From Daedaleopsis sinensis (Eukaryota; Basidiomycota; Agaricomycetes; Polyporales; Polyporaceae): a stretch of DNA of 64,000 nucleotides. Numbering within the stretch: position 1 is the first letter of the stretch; each line of letters starts with the position of its first letter. Shown here in pieces: positions 1 to 12,007 of this stretch. The translations under genes were made by a program, and so were the position numbers. Where the stretch lies: positions 3,534,001 to 3,598,000 of the forward strand of contig CM066303.1 in assembly GCA_033807695.1 (NCBI GenBank), written 5' to 3'. Below the pieces are notes generated by a model. The model was not told where the DNA came from, made no database searches, and saw nothing but the letters and a program-made list of their open reading frames with translations.

Positions 1-159
1 GCACCTATCTCATGGGTCCTCATCACTTAGACACACACGACGTCTTCGCGGCGCACCGGCTCACAAGTATGTATATCTTCTCATCGAAGATCCCACATCT
101 CTTGGACCCGGCTGATTTCAGCTAGGAAGCGTGACATTCTCCGCTCGGATGACTGTATG

Positions 160-722
160 TCCTGAATGATGCTCGCGACATTGTCGTACACAGGTTGTGT
201 CATATTGGTAAGTCTAACAACCACTTCGTGCATTAATCAAGGCGGCCTCGCAGTCTGACACGCCTACGTACAGCGGATGTACCTCGCTCACGTCGTCGGA
301 TCGTGGAAATCGAACGGACGGCATCTGTCCAGCTCCTTAATGTTTCTCGCGAATACCTGGGTACTTTTCCAACAACGTGAACGTTCGTCGAGGTTGGCCA
401 GTCATTCATGGTGAATGCGCACCCTCCTCTCACGCCCATATCCGAGCACTAACAGTCATATAAAAAATGCAGGCGCTGTCCCCAATGCACGATCGACTTT
501 CTAAGATGTATATTCACTCACTTTGAATGTATCCACACTCTCAGTAGACGCAACCAGCAGATCAGATACGCGAACCGTGCTGTATATTACGACGTACTGG
601 CTCGGTCCCCTACCGTGGGGGGCGGCGAGTGTGTGCACTTCGCGAGTAATCCGCCACAAGCTATAGGAGCAGAGTACGATCGCGCCAGATCGCACAGCTA
701 CAATGGCTGTGTCCGAACTGCT
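160..722. repeat. Diverged interspersed repeat R1 (unclassified)
   Basis: This stretch aligns, with many substitutions, to 12,995-13,491 followed by 29,016-29,080. Shared blocks occur in the same order: GGTAAGTCTA, TCGTCGGATCGT, TGTTTCTCGCGA, GGCTCGGTCCCCT, a GCGAGTG-GTGCAC block and CACAGCTACAATGGCTGTGTCC. The last block can fold (CACAGC/GCTGTG). No convincing coding frame was seen. It is probably an old non-autonomous repeat. The limits are approximate. The rest of 1-1,207 shows nothing recognisable. Confidence 0.65.
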
Positions 723-1207
723 TCGACTGGTAAGTGTGCATATGCGCACTGCCCAGCCGCATTTATACCGGCCGAACGTTCGTCGCAAAGATCTAGGTCA
801 CTTTCTTACCGTCGCTAGGAGCCTTGTAAGACTAACACAGCTCAATACCTCGAGCACATTGATTAGCTTTCAATGGCCTGAACGACGACGTCCGGGGGAC
901 ACCGCATGACACAAAGTGGTCACTCGCGGTGTGAAGATGGGGGAGGAGGGATTGTATTTAAGAATAGCAGGCGCACATGTCTTAGCCGATTGCGATTGAC
1001 GCACCAAGTTCAATTTGTTTGCTAATAGTACTGTCATGAACGATACATTCGGCGGACCTTAATAATAGACATTCGAGATAAGGTTTGACAGCTCTGAGTG
1101 TCTTCTTCGGTCCTCGTGCTGGTTCAGAGCGCGCAGGAGCGTGCTTAGTGCGGACACGTGGCCCACGCACTCTGTCCCCTTCCTCTGCCATCTCCAACGG
1201 TCCCCCG

Positions 1208-1389
1208 TATTGGAAATAGGCAAGAACACGAGCAGAGCGACGACGAGCGAAGCGGAAGGATGCAACAGGACTAGAGATTTTGATGTATCTACAATGTACA
1301 GTAGATACTACGCGGAATAAGGTTTCGGCCATGGCCGAGCTGTACAGTACCGCCCTAAGCGCTCTACAAGCGCCGGGTTACTTTCAACA
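1208..1389 (-). repeat. 3' LTR of the copia-type element
   Basis: This 182-bp direct repeat appears identical to 2,435-2,616 when the two are read side by side. It is the 3' copy in the minus-strand orientation of the element. Confidence 0.9.
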
Positions 1390-1423
1390 CGCCCCTTAAG
1401 CCTGCGCTTGTGAGCAAGAGCCA

Positions 1424-2259
1424 TTAGTACAAGCGGAGAACCTCAGTGTCCGAATCATCTATCCCAAAACGCGCAACGTGCGATGAGAGACGCCCCTCCC
1501 CATCACCACCTTCCTCCTCCCTGCCTCGAGTCTTCTTCGGCTTAGCAAACGACTTGGGAGTCGGGCACTCACGAATGTAGTGGCCAACACTCCGCAGAGG
1601 TGGCAGGTGACTTCGCCACGAGCGACGAGCGCATGAGCGCTGGAGAAGTCCGAAGCACTGGCCTGGGCACGACGAAGTTGAGCTTCGAAGCCAGTGATGC
1701 GAGTGGTGACAGCAGAGATGGTGAGCGAGTCGAACGGAAGGGACTCGAGCTGCGTGAGGACGGGGGCATAATCGGGGGAAAGGCCTTCGGTGATGACGAG
1801 GATGATGTCGATGGTCGTGGCGGGACAAGGGGTGTGAGAGAGCTCGAGAGCTCGTGCACGAACACGACCGATCCAGCCGATGGCGGACTCGTCCTCGTTC
1901 TTGACCATGCGAAGGAAGGAGCGACGGAGAGAGAGGGCAGAATTGACTGACGAAGAACGATGCACCTGCTCGAGCGCTTCCCACATCTCGCGAGGGTTTT
2001 CCATGCCCAACACGAAAGGCACCTGGGAGGGATCGATGGCAAGGATGATCTTCGACCTAGCCAGCTCCCGCTTCTTCTGCTGCTCCCGCACTCCCTTCGG
2101 ACCCTTGGGGATCATCTCCTCGGTCGGGACCTCGGAGGATGGGCGGACAACGTCCCAGAGATCCAATGCAACGAGGATAGAACTCATCTGAACGCGCCAC
2201 ACCTCGTAGTTGCCCTCGATGAGCTGCGTGATGCGGTGTTGACTGGGTCTTTCGTCCAT
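1424..2259 (-). pseudogene. Copia-type Gag polyprotein, frameshifted in its zinc knuckle
   Basis: The reading frame starts MDERPSQHRITQLIEGNYEV and has the usual copia Gag (UBN2-like) layout: the N-terminal NYEVW segment, a central ALSLRRSFLRM region and a C-terminal CCHC zinc knuckle. The knuckle begins CHLCG in one frame and finishes GHYIRECP in another, so about one base has been lost near 1,583-1,594. The second frame then runs to a stop at 1,424. Without the shift the product would be about 280 residues. No pol follows. The function would be particle assembly and RNA packaging, but this copy probably makes a Gag lacking a working knuckle. Confidence 0.8.
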
Positions 2260-2414
2260 GGTGATGGGGGAGACGGCGGGGGAGATGAGGGGGTAAGGAC
2301 AGTGGGCTCGGAGTCGAAGACGTGTGTCGGACTGAAGTTGCTCGGGAGGCTACCGACCGTTTGCGAGCGGTTACGAACGAGTTGACGACGATGACAAGTG
2401 AGAACGAGCAGTTT

Positions 2415-2434
2415 AAGCAGCAGGGCTCATAACC
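2415..2434 (-). other. Primer-binding site (initiator-tRNA anticodon-loop type)
   Basis: Read on the minus strand, the bases next to the 5' LTR are GGTTATGAGCCCTGC. This complements the anticodon stem-loop of eukaryotic initiator tRNA-Met (GGGCTCATAACC). That is the internal half-tRNA primer site known from copia-type elements. Confidence 0.75.
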
Positions 2435-2616
2435 TATTGGAAATAGGCAAGAACACGAGCAGAGCGACGACGAGCGAAGCGGAAGGATGCAACAGGACTA
2501 GAGATTTTGATGTATCTACAATGTACAGTAGATACTACGCGGAATAAGGTTTCGGCCATGGCCGAGCTGTACAGTACCGCCCTAAGCGCTCTACAAGCGC
2601 CGGGTTACTTTCAACA
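2435..2616 (-). repeat. 5' LTR of the copia-type element
   Basis: This is the 182-bp partner of 1,208-1,389. It would contain the element's promoter. The primer-binding site lies immediately inside it. Confidence 0.9.
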
Positions 2617-2657
2617 CCCCGTTCACTATCGTACCGTCCCCGCTCAAGCCCTCCTCC

Positions 2658-5153
2658 ATGTCAAACGCTGAGCCTGTACTGCCGCAATCCGAATTAGCAG
2701 AGGTCTCCGCTAGAGCTCCAGAGCAGAACCATGAATCGGGACCTACTATTCGTGAGAACGCACATGGTGAAGGCGGCGGGGATACACTCGTACGTCGCAG
2801 CTCTATGGTCTCTAGGGTAATATTGTCTGAGTGAGATGTGCATAGGATGCAGAGCCTATCGTATCAGTGCCACTGCCGCCCTTCTTAGGTGGCTGCAAGA
2901 TACCGAGCCCAGAGGTATGAGTTGCCATATCATCATCGGTCGCTTGTAAGATCCTCACCAAGCACAGGACCGATGGTACGAGCGGCAGGAGACCTTGTTC
3001 ACCGAAAAGGAGAAGACCGAATCTATGGAAGAAATCGCGAAGATAGTCAAGCAGTACAGCGATGACATGGTGAAGCGTTGGAAGGAGGAGATGGATACAC
3101 TACTCGTATACGTGCGTGACTCGTACCTCCATGACATTGCAACCAATATGCAAGCTTCTCATACACAGGCCGGCCTGTTCTCCGCTGTCCTCACAGCGTT
3201 CAACGTTCAATCATACCTACTCCTCACTCCGCCGCCCCCGGATCCTGTTCTCGCTACCCTCCAGCAAATCTCGCTGCAGCTCAACAGCTTCACAATAAAT
3301 CCTCCCCTCGTGAACTCGACACGGCCTGCGAGCACCCTGACAGCTGCTCCCGCACCACCTCCTGAACGCTGGGCCGTAGCCCTGAATGTCCTGTGGTTTT
3401 CGAGTCTGATCTTCAGTCTGTCGGCCGCGTCGGTCGCCATCATGGTCAAGCAATGGCTGGCCGAGTACAGCACCGGCATCTCGGGATCCTCCCCTCATAT
3501 CGCACGGGTTCGGCAGCATCGACTGAACAGCCTCAGGAGGTGGAGGGTTGCTGAGATCATCGGTGTTCTACCTGTTCTCCTGCAAATCGCGTTATCCCTG
3601 TTCTTTGCCGGCATGCTCGTCCTATTGTGGCATCTCAATTATACTGTTGCCATCGTTGCAACCATCCTGATTGGAGCACTGTTCGTTGTTACACTCGTCA
3701 CAATCGCCCTGCCAGCCCTCAGCCGTAACTGCTGCTATATCTCGCCACCCGCTATTGGATTTGCTTTGGCGGTGCAGCCTCTTGCTGATACTTTAACTAG
3801 GCTGTCTATGAAAGTTTGGCGTAAATTACCAGACCATCACTGGTCACAGGATACAGCCGAGAAGGTGTACTCATATTTGGCCTTTCTTGCAGTGTTTACT
3901 ATACGCGGAAAGGAGCTCAACACTGTTTCCAACAACGAAAAGAAACTCGATGCTGATATGGCTACCACAGCATTTACCACCACCCTGGACCCTCGCAGTA
4001 TCACCGCCTCCATGCCCGTTGTCACAATGCTGGATCTCAAACGCGCCTCTCGTTACTTCTCGCAGATCAAGGCTGAACTCACGCGACACGAGCAATGGGT
4101 CCATGTCTACAACCAGGTACCCTGCGTATTATCTAGTGGACTCTTGGCCATGGCCGCTACCGTCACTGAGGGCTACATGGAGGACACAGACACAGCCGAC
4201 TGGGCAAAACAGCTCAAAGTGTCTCTACAATATTACCGAGCATGCAACACAGCTCCATCCGACATGTGCATGGACCTTGTAAGCGTATCTCAAGACCTTG
4301 CAGCTCGGGACCCCGCGTGCGAACTTTCTGTGCTTCGTGATGATCTGTGTAGATCACTTCAAAGTGTCTATAGAAATCAGAAGACACTGAGTGCACAAGC
4401 CAGAAATCGGGGTGAGCAGCAGCTAGAGTCTTAATCGCCACATTTAGGGATAAGCTGACATGTGTGCCTTAGTCGCAACTTTTGCAACGCAGCTACGAAC
4501 TCGAATTCAGGAGGGGCTTGAAGAAAACGATCCCGTAATTGTCTTCGCAGATGGATGGGCGGCCACCTTGCCGCCGTTCCTCTATGCCCTACATCATGCA
4601 GCAAGCGATGAAGATTTTCTGCAGGTCTGGGTCCATCCGCGCTATGGACTTGAAGGGATTCTCCGTCTCTCTTTGCCCGCTACCAGGAGGACCGCATGGA
4701 TTTGGTCTGGCATCATCCATGATCTTCGAGACGTGCTGGAGACTGGTCGGAACGCGGACAGATTGCTCTTTAACGAGCTCAGAGAGGCATTGAACATCAA
4801 GAAATTGAGCCCTCACGAGTATGTTGATCCTAGCGAATGGAAAATGGAGATCGAACGCTGTCAAGGGCGGGTCAAGGATTGGATTTCACGAGTAAGACAG
4901 AATTTGAACCCGGTAAGAGTATTATCTCGGGTCTTCAGACTCGTTGCAAAGCTGACATTCAATTGATATACAGCCGCCTCCGCAAGGGACAGTCCGCCTC
5001 GTCTCTGACTCAAATCCCGACCGAGCATGGTCCTCTCCAACTCACCCTGATTTGAAGTCCATTGGCGCATCGTGGCGACAGCGGCATACATGCGTATCCT
5101 CTAGCAATCTTCTCAAGCTCTCCGACGCTATGCCCCCTCAGCCTGTCTTTTGA
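2658..5153 (+). CDS. DUF6535-domain multi-pass membrane protein
   Basis: This is a six-exon model: 2,658-2,789, 2,846-2,914, 2,968-3,111, 3,169-4,411, 4,473-4,912 and 4,974-5,153. All phases agree, giving about 735 residues. Splicing out 3,112-3,168 joins LLVY to AGLFSAVLTAF, the hallmark of the DUF6535 family, which is abundant in Agaricomycetes. The motif NVLWFSSLIFSLSAASVAIM and then KQWLAEY follow. Several hydrophobic helices lie between genomic positions 3,380 and 3,800. The C-terminal half, after the helices, is not a domain I recognise. The biochemical role of the family is unknown. The first intron uses GTACGT; a shorter alternative intron was judged too small. The gene begins 42 bp beyond the LTR element, so that insertion may affect its promoter. 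Confidence 0.82.
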
Positions 5154-7869
5154 TCATGCGGCTCATGACCGGCCACTCGACCACCCGCGTCTTGATTCAG
5201 ATGCTACATTGGCTCCCGGCTCACTCATTCCACCGCAAGAATCCGCTTCAATGTTCCCCGCCTGCATCTCTCTTCGCAGCATTCGAAGTTCATACTCATC
5301 TCATGGCATATCGTCCGCGTACCAAACACTCGACCATGGGTGTTCGCTCTCTGCCCGCCAGCGTGCCGACGTATATCGGTGTTCCGCACAATCATATCCT
5401 CCTCCTCTATCCAACCTACATCCCGACCGTCGACTCCCTGACCTCCGGATGCGGACAAACGCACCGCGGTACATCCACCCGATGGATACCGCACGGCGCA
5501 CGGTCTTCTCCATAGGCCACTGGTACCTTCGGAGCTGCATCCCAATCGTCGACTCTACTAGCTCCCCTGGACAATCCATCACTACCGTCCTGCCAGAGCA
5601 CATAGACCGCTTCATGCTTCTCCTCCTCCTCATCCACCATCCCCGTTATTTATCGCTTGTCGGCTCGAGATTGCTCGATCGTATCCGCATGTCAGACCGA
5701 CCGTCGTGAACATGCACTGCGCATGCTACGACCGACTGCTCGTTCTTGAGCTATCTCCAACCGGCTCCCTAGCGTGCTCTACCCCCCTCGACTCCATCTT
5801 GACGTACCTACCTAAATCTGAACAATGTCGCACCCTTCCCGCTGTTTGACTCGCTGTATCCTCAAGTTCCCATGACATTCCGAGCACCATAGATTCGTCC
5901 AGTCTTCAACAGACTGACCATTTTTCGCTTCACACTCCTCGCACTTCAGAACATCCCATGCATCCATTTTTTTCCCTGAATGTATTCGCGCTCGTACCTA
6001 GCTCTCGACAGTTCCAACAACAAGCCGACTCTCCGCATTCTCCCTGTCTTCAACAGACCGACGGCTTCACCGTGTCCCAAACCTATTCCGCTCGCTCCGT
6101 ACTCTCCCGGGTACTGTCTCTCCCGTCCGACTCCCAACTTCGCACATCTCTTTTGGTCCCCTACACGTCTTCGGTACCATCCAGCGTCCACTTTCCTGCT
6201 CAACACCGCTCTCAATGCAGCCCCTTCACCAAGGTTTCCTCCATGTTCTCGAGCGAGTCGCATCCCGGAACCCGACCTAGCCAGAATGTAAGCCAGTGAC
6301 CACGTTCTACGCTCAAGCTCGTGAACTCACACCTAAGTGCGTCGTCCAGCTGCTCATCCACCCACACCTCGCACTTCGCACCGCAGCAGAGCTGCCGAGC
6401 AAGCCGGTCTACGATGGACCGGTGCGTCTTTTAAAACTCTAGTAGTGAGTTTGCTTCCGAGCTACTCGTTACTCAGGAGCTCACCGAACACCATACAGGG
6501 CACCATGGCACTCCGATAGGACAGCCTCTCGGGGCTCGCCGCTGACGGGTTCGCCGTCGCGACTCGTTCGTGGCGGCTCCAGTTGCTCTGTCGCGTCTCC
6601 GAGCCCGTCGCAGCGTCTCCGCGTGCTCCAAAGTGCACTCTCCTACATACAAGAGCGCGGAGGTGTACGAGAGCATCAGCGCAGGTCCCTGCCGGACCAT
6701 GTTCATCACGAGGTGCATGCAGGGCTCGGCTACGCGATCGTCGACTTCCTTCGCCATGCAGGCTCACACGCCTGAACAATCGCACCTGTCTCGCGCACAT
6801 CCGGGTCAGCTACCTGCTCGCGCTCCGGGCACTCGAGGAGACGCACTTCGCGTCTGTGTCGGACGAGCAGACCGTTCCCAGCAGCCCCGATCCCGTTCCG
6901 CGACCGCAGCCCGTAGAATCCCGTCCGACCGGACGCTGGCTGACATCGAGCACGCCCGATGACGAACCCGCTCCACGAGAAGGGGCGGAAGAGGCCCAAG
7001 ACTCGGCAGACGGTGATGGCTGAGATGGAGGCCGAGTCCGAGACATGGGGTAGGGAGCTGTCGTATGACCTGAGTCCGGCGACGAGGAGGAGGAGCGGCG
7101 AGGGGAATGGCGCATGGCTTTGAGACGAAAGTCCGGGCAGCGTCGAGTTGGGCGGTTGCGGGGCCTCGCAAGCGTCTTGCTCAGAGCACATGTATGTATT
7201 ATAATATAGCGCAAGGTAGTCTACACACCGCGATCCCACGCGATCTCGGGCGAGCGCACCCCAAGGCTGGCCGATGCGGATGTGCCGCTCGCCGTTCGGG
7301 AGTGCAGGGCCTGTGTGTCGCTTCGTGTCGATGAGCAGCCTCGTGCCTGGTGAGATGAGGGGCGTGAGCGCATGTTGTCGAACACCACACTTGCTTAGAA
7401 GTGGGCCAGGTCTGGCACAATACGATTGATGAGTATGGTGGGTACTAAAAGCTGTAGTACGTATAGAACTCTTTAGACTCCAATAACTGTCAGCAGTCCA
7501 GGAGAGATAGAGCTTAACAAGGGGACAGGGGCTGGATCCAGGCAATGAGCAATGAAACAATGATATGAGCAGTGGTACATCCATTAATAACAAGCACAGA
7601 TAGCGTGCTCCTCGTTACAGTTTATGTAGACATAGACTCAGATAGTGTAGGATTTTAAACAAGAGCAATTTGCTGGGGCTGCTGGGAAACAAGCTTTACA
7701 GCTTGAACAAGACATATGTGGTTATCTTTCAGTTCTAGACTCCTATGGATAATCTAGAGATGTAGAGCTTGAAATTCTGAACTCAACGATATATAACATG
7801 TCTATGTTCACTTAGAATATGCAGTCACTTATGTGTTGTGATGTAAGTGTGACAAAGTGTGACAATGTC
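5154..7869. other. Gene-poor stretch, no supported gene
   Basis: From 5,154 to about 6,300 the DNA is pyrimidine-rich on this strand, with short frames and no domain. It may be 3' untranslated or decayed sequence. From 6,460 to 7,130 it is GC-rich with overlapping open frames on both strands, none with recognisable motifs or convincing splice continuity; a decayed gene is possible. From 7,200 to 7,870 it is AT-richer and shows nothing codable. Confidence 0.4.
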
Positions 7870-7879
7870 ATGTGACCGT

Positions 7880-8650
7880 AATACATAAGCGCCCATCGGC
7901 CGAAACAACATGGGCTGAACAGGCCCCGCTCCTGGAGCAGGGCCCTGGAAGCACACAAGGGGGCAAATTATTGCCTTATATGGCGTTTGAGCGCGTATTT
8001 TCGGCCGATCAGTGCGTTGCTTACTACCTTTACAGCTTGAATAGTATGTGTTATTGTTGCACTACTTACCCAAAGGCTTCACTTCAAGGGAGGTCAATTT
8101 TTCATTTTCTGTCTGCTTGTAGCCATGCTTTAGAGCTACTGAATGATATTATTCTTATGCTCTATAGACCATTTGTTCTTTATCTATAGGCAATATAAAC
8201 TTGCCCAAATGCGGAAATAAGAGCCACCTGGATAGAAGACATTAGTACTTACACTCAATATATCACAATTCAATTGCCCATTGGCTGGGATAAGTTGCTG
8301 GGCCTGCCCCGCCGCCAGCGGGGCAGGCAAAGCACGGACTTATCAGGTGTTTGGGCGGTTATTTTTGACCTATTAGTGTGTAACTTACATCCTTTGCTAG
8401 GTCGTACTAGGGATGTGTTACTATCCTAGTCCTTACAAGTAAGAAACATTTGAAGTGATGAATTTTCATTTTCTGTATACTTGTAGCTATGCTTCAGACC
8501 TACTGAATGGTGTTATTGTCATGGTGTATAGATCATTAGTTATTCTTCTATGGCCGATATAAACTTGCCTAAATGCGGAAAGTCAGGCCTAGCTGAGGCT
8601 GCTCTGGCGCTATAGGCCCTCTGTGGCGGTGTTTTGGGCGTCTGGCCAAC
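7880..8650. repeat. Two diverged tandem units with GC-rich hairpins
   Basis: Two related units of about 230-370 bp lie at about 7,980-8,225 and 8,350-8,590. Each has a TTTTCATTTTCTGT block, a TTGTAGC-ATGCTT block, a CTACTGAATG block and ends CAATATAAACTTGCC or GATATAAACTTGCC followed by AAATGCGGAAA. A perfect 11-bp stem with a 5-base loop (8,302-8,312, loop CGCCA, 8,318-8,328) lies between them. An imperfect hairpin lies near 7,921-7,945. The motif GGGCGTCTGGCC at about 8,637 recurs in the subterminal region of KDZ-3. This may be a remnant transposon end. Confidence 0.45.
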
Positions 8651-8879
8651 CCTAGCCTAGGGTTTGTTCATTAGAGTGAGTTCTTACTCTACTCTTACTG
8701 TTGATTATGTCATCATTTACCCTAGATTATCGGAGTCTGAAAGTTATTCCCACGGGCTCAGGTTCGCGTCCCACTTTTTGGCTGTAAGTGTCGTCCATAA
8801 AGAACGATTTCTTCGTAAACTCATCAATCGTAACTCATGTACTTAGCCGTGGTCGTCCATACGAGTCGCGACATTGACC

Positions 8880-10310
8880 TTCGGCCTTCTTCCTCCTCCT
8901 CCTCTGTCTTCCCTCCACAGTCATGCGCCGCCACGCACTGCAGTGCTCGACGGAACCGCGTCGGCATACGGAGCGTGCGTCTCTCGGTGATATCTCGAGG
9001 GCGTCAGCGTCCAGACAGCCCATCCCGACACACAACGCGCGTGGCGTCCGTTGCGCTGCACTGAGTGCGTTATGCGCCTGCGGACTGCGTCGCGGAGGAT
9101 GCGCACGTACCTTCTGTGCGACAATCAAGTCCGCACGAGTTAAATCTACGGTACGAGCTGCCGGATGACATGCTTGGGCCTGCGTACGGAAGGCAGACCT
9201 GGCAGGGTGTCGTATCTTTCCCATTTCGCATGATTCGCCTCCAGGACCGCGTTCGAGCGAAGAGCCTGTACATGCGTATGGCCGTGTCGCGAGCCGTGAA
9301 AGATGTGCTTCTCGTGAAGGCGCTCTCCTGGTGCTTGCGTACGGTGCCCTATTCCGAGTCCGAGTGTGGCCCCGCCGACGCATCCGGAGTTCGTTTGCGG
9401 ATAAGTTTTGCAAGTCTGTGAGAAGCCTAACATGAGCGCACGCACGTCCTGCCAGTGCGTGGCGGCGCATCCCGCACATCTCATCCTCGATATGTGCAGG
9501 ATGCGCCCCGACCTGTGCTCGTACCTATCGGGTCTCGCTTCTGGTGTTGAGCGCAGCCGAGCTCGTGCGGATAGTGTAGAAGCGCAGGGTGTCGCATCGC
9601 GAACCGTAACGGATGTGTCGAGCGTTGTCCTGTCGCGACGACGTCGTCCTGGTGATCCACACAGATACGGTACCTGGCGCAGATGCATTTGGCGTCGGAT
9701 TCCCGGGTCGGGCTTGCAAAAGTCTGCGGGAAGCTCAAGTGAGCCAATTGCACGCGTACGGTCTCCCGCATGCGGCGCATCCTGCACATATCGCCCTGAG
9801 GACGAGATGTGCAGGATGTGCCTGCTAGTGCGGGGTCTGGGTTCGTCCTCGCACCTGTTAGCCTGTCGCGGTCGGCCGGTGCCCGGAGGGATACAATATC
9901 CAGTTCCCTAGGTATCGCGAACACGGTGTCAGCGCGCGTTTTGAGATCGCGCGGAGATTCGACGGGGGTTTCTGGCGGCGTGCAAGACAGGTCTGTGTGC
10001 ACCGGACGAATTGATAACGAGATGAGCAGGATGCGCTTGCGGGGCCTGTGTGCGTACACGTACCTGTGGACTTTCTCGCGTTCGGCTGGTGTCCAGATGG
10101 GTATGTTACTGAGTTCCGCAGAGATCGCGAAAACGCTGATGCGCGTGACACGCGTGTAGCACGCGTTATGAGAGCACGCGAGAGCATACGGAGAGGGGAG
10201 GGAATGACGCGCGTCGAGGACACGTCGATGGGGTGGATGCGTACGGCACGCGAGCTTGGAACGTCGCGGACCCGTTCAAGCGCATAGAGCGCGTCTGACA
10301 ACCGCACGGC
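8880..10310. repeat. Degenerate GC-rich tandem repeat with paired hairpins
   Basis: Diverged units about 310 bp apart cover this region. The clearest landmarks are two 18-bp inverted repeats: 9,465-9,482 with 9,489-9,506 and 9,775-9,792 with 9,804-9,821. Both have the arm GCGCATCCTGCACATATC or a near variant. A third half-arm is at about 10,018-10,035. Blocks such as TTTTGCAAGTCTG and GGTGTCGCATCGCG recur between them. Open frames run on both strands but look like by-products of the base composition. I do not recognise the family. Confidence 0.5.
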
Positions 10311-12007
10311 GAGGGGGTTTGTTCACTTCCAGGGAGCCGGGGGACGAGTTCATGCGTACGGAGCGCATTCAATATTAATAACTGTGCCTGGCGGTGTGCA
10401 TGCGCGCATCATGCGCGTGCGCTTTCTCATGTTCAAAGTGTAACGTGTATGCGCAGCGAATGCAAGAGCACTGACTCACCGAACCGAACCACACCCACAC
10501 TGTGTGTCCCTCGTTCGCTCAGGCCATTCCGGAACGTTCATCGGTCCGGGGCCAGGCAGGCGCAGGTGCGAGGGGACGCGCAGGGAGCGTTGCACAAGAG
10601 CCGGGGGGTCGACGGGCACCAGTCGCGCACAGATTCAGAGGGAATGAGTGCAGGAGAGAATACATGCGGCGGCAGCGGACACGACGGCAGGAGAGAACGA
10701 GGAGCACGAGCGAGAGCGCCCGCGTCTGCGTGCGCGTCTGACGTCATCGACTCTGCCACAAGCGCCGAACAGGACCACCTCCATCTTCGACGTTCGTCTC
10801 TGTGTCGTCTCTATCCTTGCGTCTCCTCCCCATCAGGCTGCAGCTTCTGCTGCTCTGCTCATCACGACCGCTTGTGCTTGTCTCCCATAACACTCGCTCT
10901 CGCCCTGGCTCCTCCCGACTCACTCGACTCCCTCGACGCGTCTCTCTTGTGACTATCCCCTCTGCGCATTGCGCCGGCGGCGGCCGCCTCCCTGGAGACT
11001 ACTGGAGTGCAACTCACGGTTGTCTGAGCCTATGCGCCAGGTAATAACATGTTTTCGGCCTCTAGATCTACCCCACACAACTGTGTACTCCGTATCCAAT
11101 ATATGCACTGTGTCCCTCGACTCGCCCGCCTATCTGCTTCTCTCTATGCCTGTATGCATGTCAGTCCTGCCTAGTGTATGTACAATGCCATCTGGACGAC
11201 TCTCCCGTACCTCTGTTCCGGACTCCGGGCCTAAGCCATTTTCTCTCCATCACTCGTATTCTCTGACACGCGTGAATATCTAGCTCGCTTCCTCGTTTGT
11301 AACTCGCGCAAGACACTGGCACCCCTCGCAAACAAGAAGCCCCCATCCGCTCATGTGTACCTCCCCCCTATGAGGCTGGCTTCACATCTCCATCAAGTAG
11401 GGTAAGTTCGTCCCCTCCCCACAACTCATCCCTGCTCAACCACATCCCGTACTATGTTCTCTGTGTGCATATATCGATTCCGCGTTTCACCATACGTGAC
11501 GTCCTCAGCGTGCTCGAGATCTGGTCATATCGACGGCCTCCATGCATCCTCCCAAGCAAAGCGACATTTCCTGCTTTTTACTGCGCTCGGCTGCCACGCT
11601 ATTCTGCGCCTGACCGCACAAACTCTACGCACCGCCCTCGCGGCGGTCGTGACACCGGCCTACCCAAGTTCCTCGACGTCTCGTGGTCCAACACTCTGCT
11701 GACGGACCTCACCTTAGTATCCAGCTCGCGGCCTTTCTAGGACTCGCGGTTGCCGCAAAGGAGAACCTTAATCCGCTCGTGCACACCTCGCACTCAGGAG
11801 TCTCACTGTCATCACGGCTTCCGTGAAGTATGATGCGTCTTTGCACAACTCCTCGCAAGGCTCTGTCCCACATGTGAGTAAACCTCCGTCTACTGAAGTG
11901 CTTCGCGCCAAAATATCTTACAGTCTTCACTACGTCTGCCAAGGACTCTGCATCGGGAACGCGGCGACAGCGTTCATGCGATCGTCTTCCACACCTCATC
12001 ATCCCAA
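10311..12007. other. Intergenic, GC-rich then pyrimidine-rich, no supported gene
   Basis: Several short frames occur, for example at 10,449-10,952, but none has a recognisable domain or splice pattern. 10,990-11,760 is pyrimidine-rich with CTCTCT tracts. It may include the promoter and leader of the broken secreted-protein gene that starts at 12,008. Confidence 0.4.

Larger units (their letters stand above)
1208..2616 (-). mobile_element. Gag-only copia-type LTR retrotransposon (TRIM-like), complete with 5-bp TSD
   Basis: Two 182-bp direct repeats that look identical flank a 1,045-bp interior that codes only for a copia-like Gag. On the minus strand the LTR starts TGTTGAAAG and ends CCAATA. 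The element is flanked by CCCCG at 1,203-1,207 and 2,617-2,621, a perfect 5-bp target duplication. A primer-binding site abuts the 5' LTR and a short purine run (AAGGGGCG) abuts the 3' LTR. No protease, integrase or reverse transcriptase is present. It must have been mobilised by enzymes supplied in trans. Identical LTRs imply a recent insertion. Confidence 0.9.

Noticed and set aside
2815..2845. A 29-base first intron in the DUF6535 gene
   Set aside because: Too short for this genome. A 56-bp intron from the GTACGT at 2,790 keeps frame and fits better.
6462..7593. Large frames on both strands (up to about 287 residues)
   Set aside because: High GC content lengthens chance frames. No motif, signal or consistent splicing supports a gene.
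8745..8780. tRNA-like T-arm (GGTTCGCGTCC followed by a T run)
   Set aside because: The stem does not pair, position 58 is not A, and no acceptor or anticodon arms are found.
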